Source: Sulfitobacter sp. DSM 110093
Lineage (GTDB): Bacteria > Pseudomonadota > Alphaproteobacteria > Rhodobacterales > Rhodobacteraceae
NCBI RefSeq assembly: GCF_022788715.1
Contig: NZ_CP085167.1
Coordinates: forward strand, 927,001 to 991,000
Direction: 5' to 3'
DNA length: 64,000 nucleotides
The notes below the pieces were generated by a model that made no database searches, had not been told where the DNA came from, and saw only the letters and a program-made list of their open reading frames with translations. Of the stretch, positions 44,444-53,835 are shown in pieces (positions within the stretch are counted from its first letter, which is position 1; every line of letters begins with the position of its first letter). The position numbers were made by a program, and so were the translations under genes.

Positions 44444-46216
44444 ATGGAATTTTTCAGTTTCTCTCCGATGGAGACGTCGGTGCTCACCTTGGTGGTCGTC
44501 GGCATGATGTTCGTGCTTTTCCTGCGCGAAGCCTTTCCCACCGAGGTGGTTGCCATTGCTGGGGCGGCTTTGCTGCTGGCAATCGGCGTTTTACCCTATG
44601 ACGATGCGCTAGAGGTGCTATCAAACCCCGCACCTTGGACCATTGCCGCCATGTTCATCATCATGGGGGCGTTGGTGCGGACCGGGGCGCTTGATGTGCT
44701 GACGCGGCTGGCCGAACGAACGGCCAAGACCCACCCGAAATCCGCAGTAGCGGGGGTTGTCCTGTCGGTCATGGCGGCCAGCGCCATCATGAACAACACA
44801 CCCGTTGTTGTAGTGATGATTCCGGTGGTGGTGCAATTGACCCGCACGCTCAACACCAAAGCTTCTAAGTTGTTAATTCCGCTGAGTTATGCCGCGATCA
44901 TGGGCGGCTCTCTCACGTTGATCGGCACCTCGACCAACCTACTGGTTGACGGTGTGGCGCGGGCGCAGGGCATGGCACCATTCGGTATCTTCGAGATCCT
45001 TCCCGTGGGACTTGTGGTCTGTACGTGGGGTCTGATCTATATGCTGTTCTTTGCCGACAGGCTGCTGCCTGCGCGCGACAGCATGGCGAACATGCTGTCG
45101 GACCGATCCAAGATGAAGTTCTTCACCGAAGCGGTAATCCCGCCTGAAAGCAACCTTATCGGGCGCGATGTGTTGGATGTGCAGCTGTTCAAGCGCGAGG
45201 GCGTGCGGCTAATCGACGTGGTGCGCGGTGATGATTCCCTGCGACGCAGCCTTAAGGGGGTCGAGCTTCAGGTCGGGGACCGCGTGGTTCTGCGGACCCA
45301 AATGACCGAGCTTTTGAGCCTGCAAAATAACAAGGAATTGCGCCGCGTTGACCAGCTGTCGGCGGTCGAAACCACGACCGTTGAGGTGCTGATCACACCG
45401 GGTTGCCGGATGGTGGGGCGTTCGCTCGGCTCCATGCGGTTGCGGCGGCGTTATGGGGTTTATGCGCTGGCGGTGCATCGGCGGAACCAGAACATCGGCC
45501 AGCAGCTTGAGCAACTGATCGTCAAGGTGGGCGACACGCTGCTGCTGGAGGGGGCTGCGGAAGATATCCAGCGGCTCGCCAGTGAAATGAACCTTGTGGA
45601 CGTGACCCAGCCATCGTCCCGCGCGTTCCGCCGGGGGCACGCGCCGATTGCCATTGCTGCTCTCGCGGGCATCGTGGTGCTTGCGGCCTTTAACGTGGCG
45701 CCGATTTTGGCTTTGGCTGTGATCGCCGTAGCGGTGGTGCTGGTGACAGGCTGTATCGACGCCGAGGAGGCGTTTTCTTTTGTCGAAGGGCGTTTGTTAG
45801 CGCTTATTTTTGCCATGCTGGCCGTGGGCGCGGCGCTGGAAAACTCAGGTGCGATTTCGCTGATCGTCGATAACATCGCACCGGGATTGGCCGAGCTGCC
45901 CCCCTTCTTCATCATCTGGGCGGTATTCCTGTTGACCACGACATTGACCGAGATCGTCAGCAACAACGCCGTGGCCGTTATCATGACGCCCATCGCCATC
46001 AGCCTCAGCACGGCCCTTGGCATGGACCCGCGCCCCTTGGTCGTGGCGGTGATGATCGCGGCCTCTTGCGCCTTTGCCACGCCCATCGGCTATCAAACCA
46101 ACACGCTGGTTTACGGGCCGGGGGGGTACAAATTTACTGACTTCATGCGCATCGGCATACCGCTGAACCTGAGCATGTCGCTGTTGGTCAGCGCGGTAAT
46201 CCCGCTGTTTTGGTAG
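44444..46216 (+). CDS. SLC13/DASS family permease with TrkA-C domains (copy 1)
   Basis: A 590-residue membrane transporter. The N-terminal six-helix half (about residues 10-200) and C-terminal half (about 395-590) carry the SLC13-type paired motifs, IMNNTPVVVVMIP and IVSNNAVAVIMTPIAI. A cytoplasmic insert (about 215-390) holds two TrkA-C (RCK_C) domains. Family members transport sulfate, dicarboxylates or other anions with Na+; the RCK domains suggest nucleotide or ion gating. I chose the ATG at 44444 with AGG upstream. It converges with a same-size paralogue. Confidence 0.88.
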   Translation: MEFFSFSPMETSVLTLVVVGMMFVLFLREAFPTEVVAIAGAALLLAIGVLPYDDALEVLSNPAPWTIAAMFIIMGALVRTGALDVLTRLAERTAKTHPKSAVAGVVLSVMAASAIMNNTPVVVVMIPVVVQLTRTLNTKASKLLIPLSYAAIMGGSLTLIGTSTNLLVDGVARAQGMAPFGIFEILPVGLVVCTWGLIYMLFFADRLLPARDSMANMLSDRSKMKFFTEAVIPPESNLIGRDVLDVQLFKREGVRLIDVVRGDDSLRRSLKGVELQVGDRVVLRTQMTELLSLQNNKELRRVDQLSAVETTTVEVLITPGCRMVGRSLGSMRLRRRYGVYALAVHRRNQNIGQQLEQLIVKVGDTLLLEGAAEDIQRLASEMNLVDVTQPSSRAFRRGHAPIAIAALAGIVVLAAFNVAPILALAVIAVAVVLVTGCIDAEEAFSFVEGRLLALIFAMLAVGAALENSGAISLIVDNIAPGLAELPPFFIIWAVFLLTTTLTEIVSNNAVAVIMTPIAISLSTALGMDPRPLVVAVMIAASCAFATPIGYQTNTLVYGPGGYKFTDFMRIGIPLNLSMSLLVSAVIPLFW

Positions 46217-46324
46217 GGTAGAGGGATACGCTTAGCCACACCTCGGCGCAGGAAGAAGGGGTCGGGGCTATGATACGCTTTGAAGATGTCTTTGATGTTG
46301 TTTGAGCCAGACAGTTTAAACCTT

Positions 46325-46354
46325 AAAAGGCGCGCCAGAGATGGCGCGCCTTTT
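46325..46354. terminator. Bidirectional intrinsic terminator between the two SLC13 genes
   Basis: AAAAGGCGCGCC and GGCGCGCCTTTT pair perfectly over 12 bp with the loop AGAGAT. A-run and T-run on opposite ends make it act in both directions, ending the plus-strand transporter (108 bp earlier) and the minus-strand one (9 bp after its stop). Confidence 0.9.
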
Positions 46355-46363
46355 GCGTTCTGC

Positions 46364-48136
46364 TCAGAGCGGCCAGAAGACGAGGATCGCGGGGATCGAC
46401 ACCGCGACGACGATGATCTCTAGCGGCAGCCCCATGCGCCAATAGTCGCCAAAGGAATAGCCGCCGGGGCCAAGGATCAGGGTGTTGTTCTTATGCCCAA
46501 TCGGCGTGAGGAACGCCGAAGAGGCTGCCACCGCCACCGCCATCAGGAAGGGGTCGGGCGACACCCCGAGCGTCTGCGCCATCTGGATGCCCACCGGGGC
46601 GGCGACGATTGTCGTCGCCGTGTTGTTCAGCACATCCGACAGCGACATGGTCACCACCATGAGCACCGTCAGCACGACCCATGCGGGCAGCCCTTCGGTC
46701 AGTCCGACAAGTGCGCCCGCGATCAACTCGGTCCCGCCCGAGGTTTCCAGCGCCGCGCCCAGCGGGATCATGGACCCCAAAAGCACGATCACCGGCCATT
46801 CGATATGGGTATAGAGCTCCGACAGCGGCACGATCTTGGCCAGCACATAGCCCACGACCACCAGCCCAAGCGCGATGGGCAGATAGATCAACCCAAAGGA
46901 GGCCGCCGCCACCGCACCTGCGAACATGCCGATGGCAAGCCACGTCTTGCTGTCTTGGGTTACGGCAAGGCCACGGTCGGCCAAGGGCAGCACGCCCAGC
47001 CAGTCGGTGACATGGGCCACCGTGTCACGCGGCACCAGCAGCAAGAGGATGTCACCGGGTTTCAACTCGGTCGTGCGCAGCTGAGAGGTGATCTTGCGAC
47101 CCTGCCGCGACAAGCCCAGCAACACCGTGCGCTGGCGCCACGAGAGGCCCACCGCCTGCGCCGTGCGACCATTGAGACGCGAGGCTTCGGTCACCACAAC
47201 CTCGACAATCTCGACCCCGTCGCCATCGGCCAGCAGCAGGTCTTCACGGTCACTGTCCGCCAGCGCGAGGTTCAGCGTGCTGCGAAATTCATCTAAAGCG
47301 TCGGGCGTGGCTTCCAGCACGATCGCGTCCCCGGCCTGCAGCACCACATTGCGCGCGGTGCCATAGCGCCTCTTGCCGTCCCGCATCAGCCCAAGGATCG
47401 CCACATCGGCCTTATGTGCTTCTTCCTGTAGCTCTGCCAAACGCTTGCCGATCTGCTTATTGCCCTCGGGCACGGTCAACTCGGCGATATATTCCGCGAT
47501 ATCCTCAGCCTCGATCATCGCGTCTTCGCGGGCGGGGATCAAACGCCAGCCGATCAGCGCCACGAAGATCAGTCCGGCAATGGCGGCCAAACCGCCCACC
47601 GGCGCAAAATCGAACATCTTGAACGGCGCACCCAGCGATTCTTGCCGGATCGACGCGATGATGATATTGGGCGGTGTGCCGATCAGCGTGGCCATGCCGC
47701 CAAGGATGGTGGCAAAACTCAGCGGCATCAGGCTTAGCCCCGGCGCGCGGCCCGCTTTTCGGGCGGTCTGAATGTCGACCGGCATCAAAAGCGCCAAGGC
47801 CGCCACGTTGTTCATAAAGGCCGAGAGCACCCCGCCGACGGCCCCCATAATCGAAATATGCGCGCCCAAGCTGCGCGAACTGTCCACCAGCGTGCGGGTG
47901 ATCAACATCACCGCGCCCGACCGCACCAGCCCGGCGGAAACCACCAGCACCAGCGCGACGATCAGCGTCGCCGGATGGCCAAAGCCGTCAAAGGCGTTTT
48001 CCGTGGGCACCACGCCCAGCACGACCCCGGCCATCAGTGCGCCAAAGGCCACGATGTCATAGCGAAAGCGGCCCCACAGCAGCAGGCCAAAGACCGCGCC
48101 AAAGAGGGTAAAGAGAATGATCTGATCTGTGGTCAT
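46364..48136 (-). CDS. SLC13/DASS family permease with TrkA-C domains (copy 2)
   Basis: A 590-residue transporter with the same layout as the copy at 44444. Helical halves flank a cytoplasmic region (about residues 205-385) with two TrkA-C domains. Paired motifs are AFMNNVAALALLMPVDI and DVLNNTATTIVAAPVGI. The identical length and order show common descent, but the sequences differ widely, so substrates may differ (sulfate and dicarboxylate are the usual possibilities). It is convergent with its paralogue through the shared terminator. Confidence 0.88.
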   Translation of the reverse strand: MTTDQIILFTLFGAVFGLLLWGRFRYDIVAFGALMAGVVLGVVPTENAFDGFGHPATLIVALVLVVSAGLVRSGAVMLITRTLVDSSRSLGAHISIMGAVGGVLSAFMNNVAALALLMPVDIQTARKAGRAPGLSLMPLSFATILGGMATLIGTPPNIIIASIRQESLGAPFKMFDFAPVGGLAAIAGLIFVALIGWRLIPAREDAMIEAEDIAEYIAELTVPEGNKQIGKRLAELQEEAHKADVAILGLMRDGKRRYGTARNVVLQAGDAIVLEATPDALDEFRSTLNLALADSDREDLLLADGDGVEIVEVVVTEASRLNGRTAQAVGLSWRQRTVLLGLSRQGRKITSQLRTTELKPGDILLLLVPRDTVAHVTDWLGVLPLADRGLAVTQDSKTWLAIGMFAGAVAAASFGLIYLPIALGLVVVGYVLAKIVPLSELYTHIEWPVIVLLGSMIPLGAALETSGGTELIAGALVGLTEGLPAWVVLTVLMVVTMSLSDVLNNTATTIVAAPVGIQMAQTLGVSPDPFLMAVAVAASSAFLTPIGHKNNTLILGPGGYSFGDYWRMGLPLEIIVVAVSIPAILVFWPL

Positions 48137-48255
48137 ATATCCGGTCTAACGTGATTGCCCTATCGGCGGAAAGCTAAGCACAGGCCGGGTGGCTTGTTCC
48201 AGCGGTGATGCTGGCATATAGAGTGGCGCAAACGCATTGCCAGAACGAGGTATTC

Positions 48256-48996
48256 ATGGCCGGTCACTCCAAATGGGCAAACATCCAGCATCGCAAGGGC
48301 CGTCAGGACAAGCTGCGCGCCAAGGTGTTTTCCAAACTTTCCAAGGAAATCACCATCGCGGCCAAGATGGGCGATCCCGACCCGGAAAAGAACCCGCGTC
48401 TGCGCATGGCCGTGAAAGAGGCCAAGGGCCAGTCCATGCCCAAGGACAACATCGAACGCGCCATCAAGAAGGCCGTGGGCGGTGAAGGCGAGGATTACGA
48501 GGAAATCCGCTATGAGGGCTATGGCCCCAACGGCGTGGCGGTGATCGTCGAGGCGATGACCGACAACCGCAACCGCACCGCTTCGACCGTGCGCTCGACC
48601 TTTACCAAGAATGGCGGCAATCTGGGCGAGACGGGTTCGGTCGGCTTTATGTTCGAGCGGAAGGGCGAGGTGATCTACCCCGCGTCCGTGGGCGACGCCG
48701 ACACAGTAATGATGGCGGCGATCGAAGCCGGAGCCGAGGATGTCGAAAGCTCCGAAGACGGCCACGTCATTTACTGCGCCGACACCGATCTCAACGATGT
48801 CTCGACCGCGCTCGAGGCCGAACTGGGCGAATCGGAATCGACCAAGCTGATCTGGCGTCCGGTCACGACGACAGAGATGGACCTTGAGAACATGGAAAAG
48901 CTGATGAAGCTTGTCGATGCGCTTGAGGAAGACGACGACGTTCAGCGCGTCACTACCAACTTTGAAGCCTCTGACGAGGTTATGGCGCAGCTTTAA
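48256..48996 (+). CDS. yebC: YebC/PmpR family protein
   Basis: A 246-residue protein of the YebC family, described both as a DNA-binding regulator and as a ribosome-linked factor helping translation of proline-rich stretches. It starts with the diagnostic [18 protein letters not shown] and has the conserved [25 protein letters not shown] segment at about 95-115. I chose the ATG at 48256; an upstream extension to 48205 is not conserved. Its stop overlaps that of the convergent LysR gene by 4 bp. Confidence 0.95.
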   Translation: MAGHSKWANIQHRKGRQDKLRAKVFSKLSKEITIAAKMGDPDPEKNPRLRMAVKEAKGQSMPKDNIERAIKKAVGGEGEDYEEIRYEGYGPNGVAVIVEAMTDNRNRTASTVRSTFTKNGGNLGETGSVGFMFERKGEVIYPASVGDADTVMMAAIEAGAEDVESSEDGHVIYCADTDLNDVSTALEAELGESESTKLIWRPVTTTEMDLENMEKLMKLVDALEEDDDVQRVTTNFEASDEVMAQL

Positions 48997-49874
48997 CGCG
49001 CCCCTTGCACCAGCGCCTCGCGCGCCGTGGCCCTTATGGCAGCGGTGAGCGGGGCAAGCGCGGGGGCCATGATCCGCGCGACCTGCCAGTAAAGCGGCAC
49101 ATCCAATGGCAATGCGTCGTCGAGCGAGACGAGGCGGTCTTTCTCCATATCCTCGGCCACCAGAGGGGCAGGGTTCATGCCCCAGCCCAAGCCTTCGCGC
49201 GCCGCCGTCACGAAACCGTGGCTTGAGGGCAGATGGTGGCTGGGCGGGGTCAGTCGCTGCCCGGTCTTTTGCATCAGCCAACGCCCCTGCAATTGATCCT
49301 TGCGGTTAAAGGTCAGCATCGGCGCTTGGCTCAGTGTCTCGGTGGTGACACCTCGGGCAAACCATTTCTTCATGTAGGCGGGGCTGGCGGTGGGGTGATA
49401 ACGCAGCGCGCCCAAGGGCCGCACATCACAGCCCGGTGCGGCGCGGGCTTGTCCGGTCACGGCTGCGCTGACCTCTCCACGCCGCAGCCAATCGGCAGAG
49501 GTGTCTTGATCGTCGATCACCAGATCAAACAGCATATCCGGTATCTGAGCCAAGGCCGGGATGAGCCATGTCGCCAGAACATCCGCAGGCACCGCCAGCC
49601 GCAGCCGGGGTGGGGAGGTGTTGCCGCTGACGCCCAATGCCTGCGCTTCGAGCAGGGCAACGTCTTCGGCGTGTTTGGCAAGGCGCTGGCCGGTCGGCGT
49701 GCCCGTGCAGGGTTGGCCGCGCAGGACGAGCGTGGTGCCGACACGATCCTCAAGCGCCTTCACCCGCTGCGAAATGGCGGAGGGGGTGACCCCGAGCGCC
49801 GCCGCTGCCGCATCAAAACTGCCAAGTCGCAGGATGCTCGCCAAAGCGGTCAGTTGGGCGCTGTCTAGCTGCAT
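48993..49874 (-). CDS. argP: LysR-family regulator, ArgP type
   Basis: A 293-residue LysR regulator. The wHTH (about residues 1-65) includes [20 protein letters not shown] and a [20 protein letters not shown] recognition segment, both typical of ArgP/LysG. The effector-binding domain follows. In this group it senses lysine or arginine and activates the exporter next to it. The divergent LysE gene, 88 bp away, fits exactly. argP is thus a well-supported symbol by context. Confidence 0.88.
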   Translation of the reverse strand: MQLDSAQLTALASILRLGSFDAAAAALGVTPSAISQRVKALEDRVGTTLVLRGQPCTGTPTGQRLAKHAEDVALLEAQALGVSGNTSPPRLRLAVPADVLATWLIPALAQIPDMLFDLVIDDQDTSADWLRRGEVSAAVTGQARAAPGCDVRPLGALRYHPTASPAYMKKWFARGVTTETLSQAPMLTFNRKDQLQGRWLMQKTGQRLTPPSHHLPSSHGFVTAAREGLGWGMNPAPLVAEDMEKDRLVSLDDALPLDVPLYWQVARIMAPALAPLTAAIRATAREALVQGAR

Positions 49875-49962
49875 AAGTTTTTCTAATCCTAGCGGAGCTT
49901 ATTGAATTTGAGTAATTTGAAGCAGGGGGCTAGGCAAAGGCAACCCATAACAGGACATACCA

Positions 49963-50562
49963 ATGCTGACCTCTTTCCTCCCCGGCTTTGCGCTAAGCCT
50001 GACGCTGATTATGGCCATCGGTGCGCAGAACGCCTTTGTGCTGCGCCAAGGGCTGCGGCGTGAGCATGTGCTCCCGGTCTGTTTGGTCTGCGCAGCTTCG
50101 GATGCGCTGCTGATTGGGGCAGGGGTCGCCGGTTTTGGCGCGCTGGCCGAGGCAGCACCATGGTTTGGTCCGCTGATGCGCTATGGCGGGGCGGCGTTCC
50201 TGCTTTGGTATGGTTGGCGCAACGCTGTGTCGGCATGGCGCGGGGGTGAGGCTTTGGAAGCCGACGGGCAGGCCACGCGCAGCTTGGGCAAGGCAATCTT
50301 AACCCTGCTGGCGCTGACATGGCTGAACCCGCATGTCTATCTGGACACGCTGGTGCTGCTCGGCTCCCTTTCGGCGCAATACCCTGATCGGCTGAGCTTT
50401 GGCCTTGGGGCGGCGTCGGCCAGTTTTGTGTTCTTCTTTGCCCTCGGCTATGGTGCGCGGTTGCTTGCGCCGCTTTTCGCTAAACCGCGCAGCTGGCAAA
50501 CTCTGGACGCGCTGATCGCCGTGACCGTGTGGTCTATTGCCCTCAAGTTGCTTGCGATGTGA
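49963..50562 (+). CDS. lysE: LysE/ArgO family basic amino acid exporter
   Basis: A 199-residue membrane exporter with five to six helices. The family start FLPGFALSLTLIMAIGAQNAF is followed by VLRQGLRREHVLPVC and a central LTWLNPHVYLDTLVLLG motif. It exports lysine and/or arginine, and canavanine in E. coli. It is transcribed away from argP, its likely activator. Confidence 0.92.
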   Translation: MLTSFLPGFALSLTLIMAIGAQNAFVLRQGLRREHVLPVCLVCAASDALLIGAGVAGFGALAEAAPWFGPLMRYGGAAFLLWYGWRNAVSAWRGGEALEADGQATRSLGKAILTLLALTWLNPHVYLDTLVLLGSLSAQYPDRLSFGLGAASASFVFFFALGYGARLLAPLFAKPRSWQTLDALIAVTVWSIALKLLAM

Positions 50563-50617
50563 ATAAAAATGCTGCGGCTATCTTGCCCTTACCTGCACTT
50601 TGGGAAAGGGTCGCGGC

Positions 50618-51547
50618 ATGACACAAAGCCCGGCCACCACGCCCGATATCCCCGTTCCCGCCAACCGTCCGCTTGTCGGCGTCTTTTGGATGCTGGTCAC
50701 GGGGGCTTGCTTCATCGGCGTGACTGCGTTGGTGAAATACATGGGCCCGCGCCTGCCCTCGGCAGAGGCCGCATTCCTGCGCTACGCGATGGGGCTGGTC
50801 TTTGTCCTTCCGATCCTGCGCTCGCTGCTTGCAACCCCGGTCAGCAGGCGTCAGTGGGGGCTGTTCGGTCTGCGCGGGTTTTTTCACGCGGGCGGGGTGA
50901 TCTTGTGGTTCTACGCCATGACCCGCCTGCCGATTGCCGAGGTCACGGCGATGAACTACCTCGCGCCGATCTATGTCACTGTCGGGGCTGCGATTTTTTT
51001 GGGCGAAAAGCTCGCGGCGCGGCGCATCGTGGCGGTCTGCTTGGGGCTGGCGGGGGCGGCGATCATCCTGCGGCCCGGCTTTCGCGAAGTCTCAACCGGG
51101 CATCTGGCGATGCTGCTGGCAGCGGTGGTGTTTGCAGGCTCCTACCTCTTGGCCAAGGTGCTGGCGGATGAGGCACGCCCGGTGATGATCGTCACCATGC
51201 TGTCGATCTTCGTCACCATCGGGTTGGCGCCCTTTGCCTTCACCGTTTGGATCACCCCGACCACGCAGGAGCTGCTGATCCTCGCCGGGGTCGCTTTTTT
51301 TGCCACGGCGGGGCATTTCACCATGACGCTGGCATTCGCCGCCGCCCCGGTGACGGTGACGCAGCCAGTCACGTTCCTGCAATTGGTCTGGGCCACGATC
51401 CTCGGCGTGGTGGTCTTTGCCGAGCCGGTGGACGTCTGGGTCGTGCTGGGTGGTGCTGTGATTTTGGGCTCGGTTACTTTTATCACATGGCGCGAAGCGA
51501 TGCTGAAACGGCAGGTCACGCCGCCCGCTCATGCCACGAAATTCTGA
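50618..51547 (+). CDS. EamA/DMT family transporter
   Basis: A 309-residue transporter with ten helices in two EamA repeats. Repeat 1 includes AEAAFLRYAMGLVFVLPILR and AEVTAMNYLAPIYVTVGAAI; repeat 2 includes APVTVTQPVTFLQLVWATIL. I chose the ATG at 50618, which has GGGAAAGGG upstream. Drug or metabolite exporters are typical; the substrate is unknown. It precedes the bet operon by 92 bp but ends before the BetI operator. Confidence 0.9.
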   Translation: MTQSPATTPDIPVPANRPLVGVFWMLVTGACFIGVTALVKYMGPRLPSAEAAFLRYAMGLVFVLPILRSLLATPVSRRQWGLFGLRGFFHAGGVILWFYAMTRLPIAEVTAMNYLAPIYVTVGAAIFLGEKLAARRIVAVCLGLAGAAIILRPGFREVSTGHLAMLLAAVVFAGSYLLAKVLADEARPVMIVTMLSIFVTIGLAPFAFTVWITPTTQELLILAGVAFFATAGHFTMTLAFAAAPVTVTQPVTFLQLVWATILGVVVFAEPVDVWVVLGGAVILGSVTFITWREAMLKRQVTPPAHATKF

Positions 51548-51570
51548 CGGAGGCGGTGGCCTTCGGTAAC

Positions 51571-51590
51571 TTGATTGACGAGTCAATAAA
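51571..51590. promoter_or_regulatory. BetI operator
   Basis: TTGATTGACGAGTCAATAAA lies 50 bp before betI. Its core ATTGAC-GA-GTCAAT is a perfect palindrome, and the whole resembles the BetI operator (bet box) pattern of choline-regulated loci. It probably autoregulates betIBA. Confidence 0.7.
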
Positions 51591-51639
51591 GATTCCCCTA
51601 TCCTGAGGCGGTCAACACTGCCCCAAGGACCCGAATCCA

Positions 51640-52215
51640 ATGCCCAAAGTCGGAATGGAACCCATCCGCCGCTCTGCGCTGGTCAAAGCCACCATCGCCG
51701 AGATTGGCGAGGCTCAGTCGCTGGATGTGACGGTGAGCCAGATCGCCAAGCGGGCAGGCATGTCGAGCGCGCTGGCGCATCACTATTTCGGCGGCAAGAA
51801 CCAGATCTTCCTCGCGGCGATGCGGCATATCCTGTCGGAATATGCCGCCGGGGTGCGCGAACGGCTGGCCACGGCCCGCACGCCGCATGACCGGGCGGCG
51901 GCGATCATCGTCGCCAGTTTCGACGACACCGGCTTTCACCCCGGCACGATCAGCGCGTGGATGACGCTTTATGCCCATGCCCGCACCAATCCCGAAACGC
52001 GGAGGCTGCTGACGGCTTATCAAAGCCGTCTGCGCTCGAACCTCACCCATGCGCTGCGCCCGATCAGCCCCCAACCCGAAGGCGACGCCGACACATTGGC
52101 GGCGCTGATTGATGGGCTCTATCTGCGCGCCGCGCTGTCGGACGATGTGAGCGCTGCCGAAGCCATGACCCGCGCGCTCTATACCCTCGACCTGCTGCTG
52201 AAAGCGGGCCGCTAA
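51640..52215 (+). CDS. betI: Transcriptional repressor BetI
   Basis: A 191-residue TetR-family regulator that represses the choline-to-betaine genes until choline binds. The HTH is at about residues 25-45, with [22 protein letters not shown] as the recognition region, and the BetI-like start [18 protein letters not shown]. The C-terminal ligand domain follows. The operator overlaps its promoter. betB starts 76 bp after its stop. Confidence 0.93.
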   Translation: MPKVGMEPIRRSALVKATIAEIGEAQSLDVTVSQIAKRAGMSSALAHHYFGGKNQIFLAAMRHILSEYAAGVRERLATARTPHDRAAAIIVASFDDTGFHPGTISAWMTLYAHARTNPETRRLLTAYQSRLRSNLTHALRPISPQPEGDADTLAALIDGLYLRAALSDDVSAAEAMTRALYTLDLLLKAGR

Positions 52216-52291
52216 ACACTGCGGAGAATGGCGGCATTGCCGCGCTCCGCCTCCTCGAACACTCCGCCCCTCAGGCAAGAAAGTATCTTTG

Positions 52292-53749
52292 ATGTCTTAT
52301 GATCCCCAACCCACAGCCAGCCATTTCATCGACGGCGCCTATGTCGAAGATACGGAGGGCACGCCGATCCCGGTGATCTATCCCGCCACGGGCGAGACGA
52401 TCGCCACCCTCTATGCCGCCACGCCTGCGATTGTTGAACAAGCCATCACCTCGGCCCGCAAGGCGCAGGCCGCATGGGCCGCGATGACAGGCACCGAGCG
52501 GGGGCGCATCCTGCGCCGCGCCGCCGACATGATCCGCGAACGCAACCACGACCTGTCGGTGCTGGAGACCTATGACACCGGCAAACCCTATCAGGAGACC
52601 TCTGTCGCCGATGCCACCAGCGGGGCTGACGCGCTGGAGTATTTCGGCGGACTTGCAGGCAGCCTGACGGGCGAGCATATCCAACTGGGCGAAGACTGGG
52701 TCTATACCCGCCGCGAGGCGCTTGGCCTTTGTGTGGGCATCGGCGCGTGGAACTACCCCACGCAGATCGCCTGCTGGAAAGCCGCGCCAGCGCTCGCCTG
52801 TGGCAATGCGATGATCTTTAAGCCGTCCGAGACGACACCGCTTTGTGCGCTGAAGGTGGCCGAGATACTCATCGAGGCCGGGCTGCCTGCGGGCCTGTTT
52901 AACGTGGTGCAGGGCATGGGCGAGGTAGGGCAGTCGCTGGTCACCGATGCCCGCGTCGACAAGGTGTCGCTGACTGGCTCCGTTCCGACGGGCCGCAAGG
53001 TCTATGCAGCCGCCGCCGAAGGCATCAAGCACGTCACGATGGAGCTGGGCGGCAAATCCCCCATGATCGTTTTTGAAGATGCGGATATCGACAACGCCGT
53101 GAGTGGCGCGATTTTGGGCAACTTCTATAGCTCCGGCCAGATTTGTTCGAACGGCACGCGGGTCTTTGTGCACCGCGATATCAAGGAGGCGTTTCTCGGG
53201 CGGCTGTCTGAGCGGTTGGAAAACGCCGTGATCGGTGACCCGATGGACCCCGACACCAGCTTTGGCCCGATGGTCAGCGACCGCCAGATGCAGATCGCTC
53301 TGGACTATGTGGCGAAGGGCGAGGCTGAAGGCGCGCGGCTGGTCTATGGCGGCAAACGGATCGAGCGCGACGGTTTCTACATGCAGCCCACCGTTTTCGC
53401 GGATGTCAAAGACGACATGGCAATCGCCCGCGAAGAGATTTTCGGCCCCGTCATGGCGGTGCTCGATTTTGAGGATGAGGCCGAGGTCATGGCCCGTGCC
53501 AATACCACGGAATTCGGCCTCGCCGCCGGTGTCTTTACCCAAAACCTGACCCGCGCACATCGCGTGGCTGCCGGGTTCGAGGCGGGGACCTGCTACATCA
53601 ACACCTATAATGACGCGCCCGTCGAAGCGCCCTTTGGGGGCATGAAGAACTCCGGCGTGGGCCGCGAAAATTCCAAGGCGGCGATCAACCATTATAGCCA
53701 GTTGAAGTCGGTCTACGTCCGCATGGGCGATGTCGAAGCGCCGTTCTAA
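52292..53749 (+). CDS. betB: Betaine aldehyde dehydrogenase
   Basis: A 485-residue NAD(P)-dependent aldehyde dehydrogenase oxidising betaine aldehyde to glycine betaine. The catalytic cysteine is Cys285 in [11 protein letters not shown], the general-base Glu is in [13 protein letters not shown], and [12 protein letters not shown] contacts the cofactor. Segment [17 protein letters not shown] near residue 155 is typical of BetB. The protein is cytoplasmic. The start at 52292 gives the family N-terminus. Confidence 0.95.
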   Translation: MSYDPQPTASHFIDGAYVEDTEGTPIPVIYPATGETIATLYAATPAIVEQAITSARKAQAAWAAMTGTERGRILRRAADMIRERNHDLSVLETYDTGKPYQETSVADATSGADALEYFGGLAGSLTGEHIQLGEDWVYTRREALGLCVGIGAWNYPTQIACWKAAPALACGNAMIFKPSETTPLCALKVAEILIEAGLPAGLFNVVQGMGEVGQSLVTDARVDKVSLTGSVPTGRKVYAAAAEGIKHVTMELGGKSPMIVFEDADIDNAVSGAILGNFYSSGQICSNGTRVFVHRDIKEAFLGRLSERLENAVIGDPMDPDTSFGPMVSDRQMQIALDYVAKGEAEGARLVYGGKRIERDGFYMQPTVFADVKDDMAIAREEIFGPVMAVLDFEDEAEVMARANTTEFGLAAGVFTQNLTRAHRVAAGFEAGTCYINTYNDAPVEAPFGGMKNSGVGRENSKAAINHYSQLKSVYVRMGDVEAPF

Positions 53750-53835
53750 GCAACGGAAAATTAGGCCGCAGCGCATAAAGCCGACACCGTCGGGCGCTGC
53801 CCCGCACCCGTGCGGATTTGCGGAAGGTGAGTGGA

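Noticed and set aside
52271..53776. A 501-codon minus-strand open frame
   Set aside because: Antisense to betB, which has a full set of aldehyde dehydrogenase motifs including Cys285.
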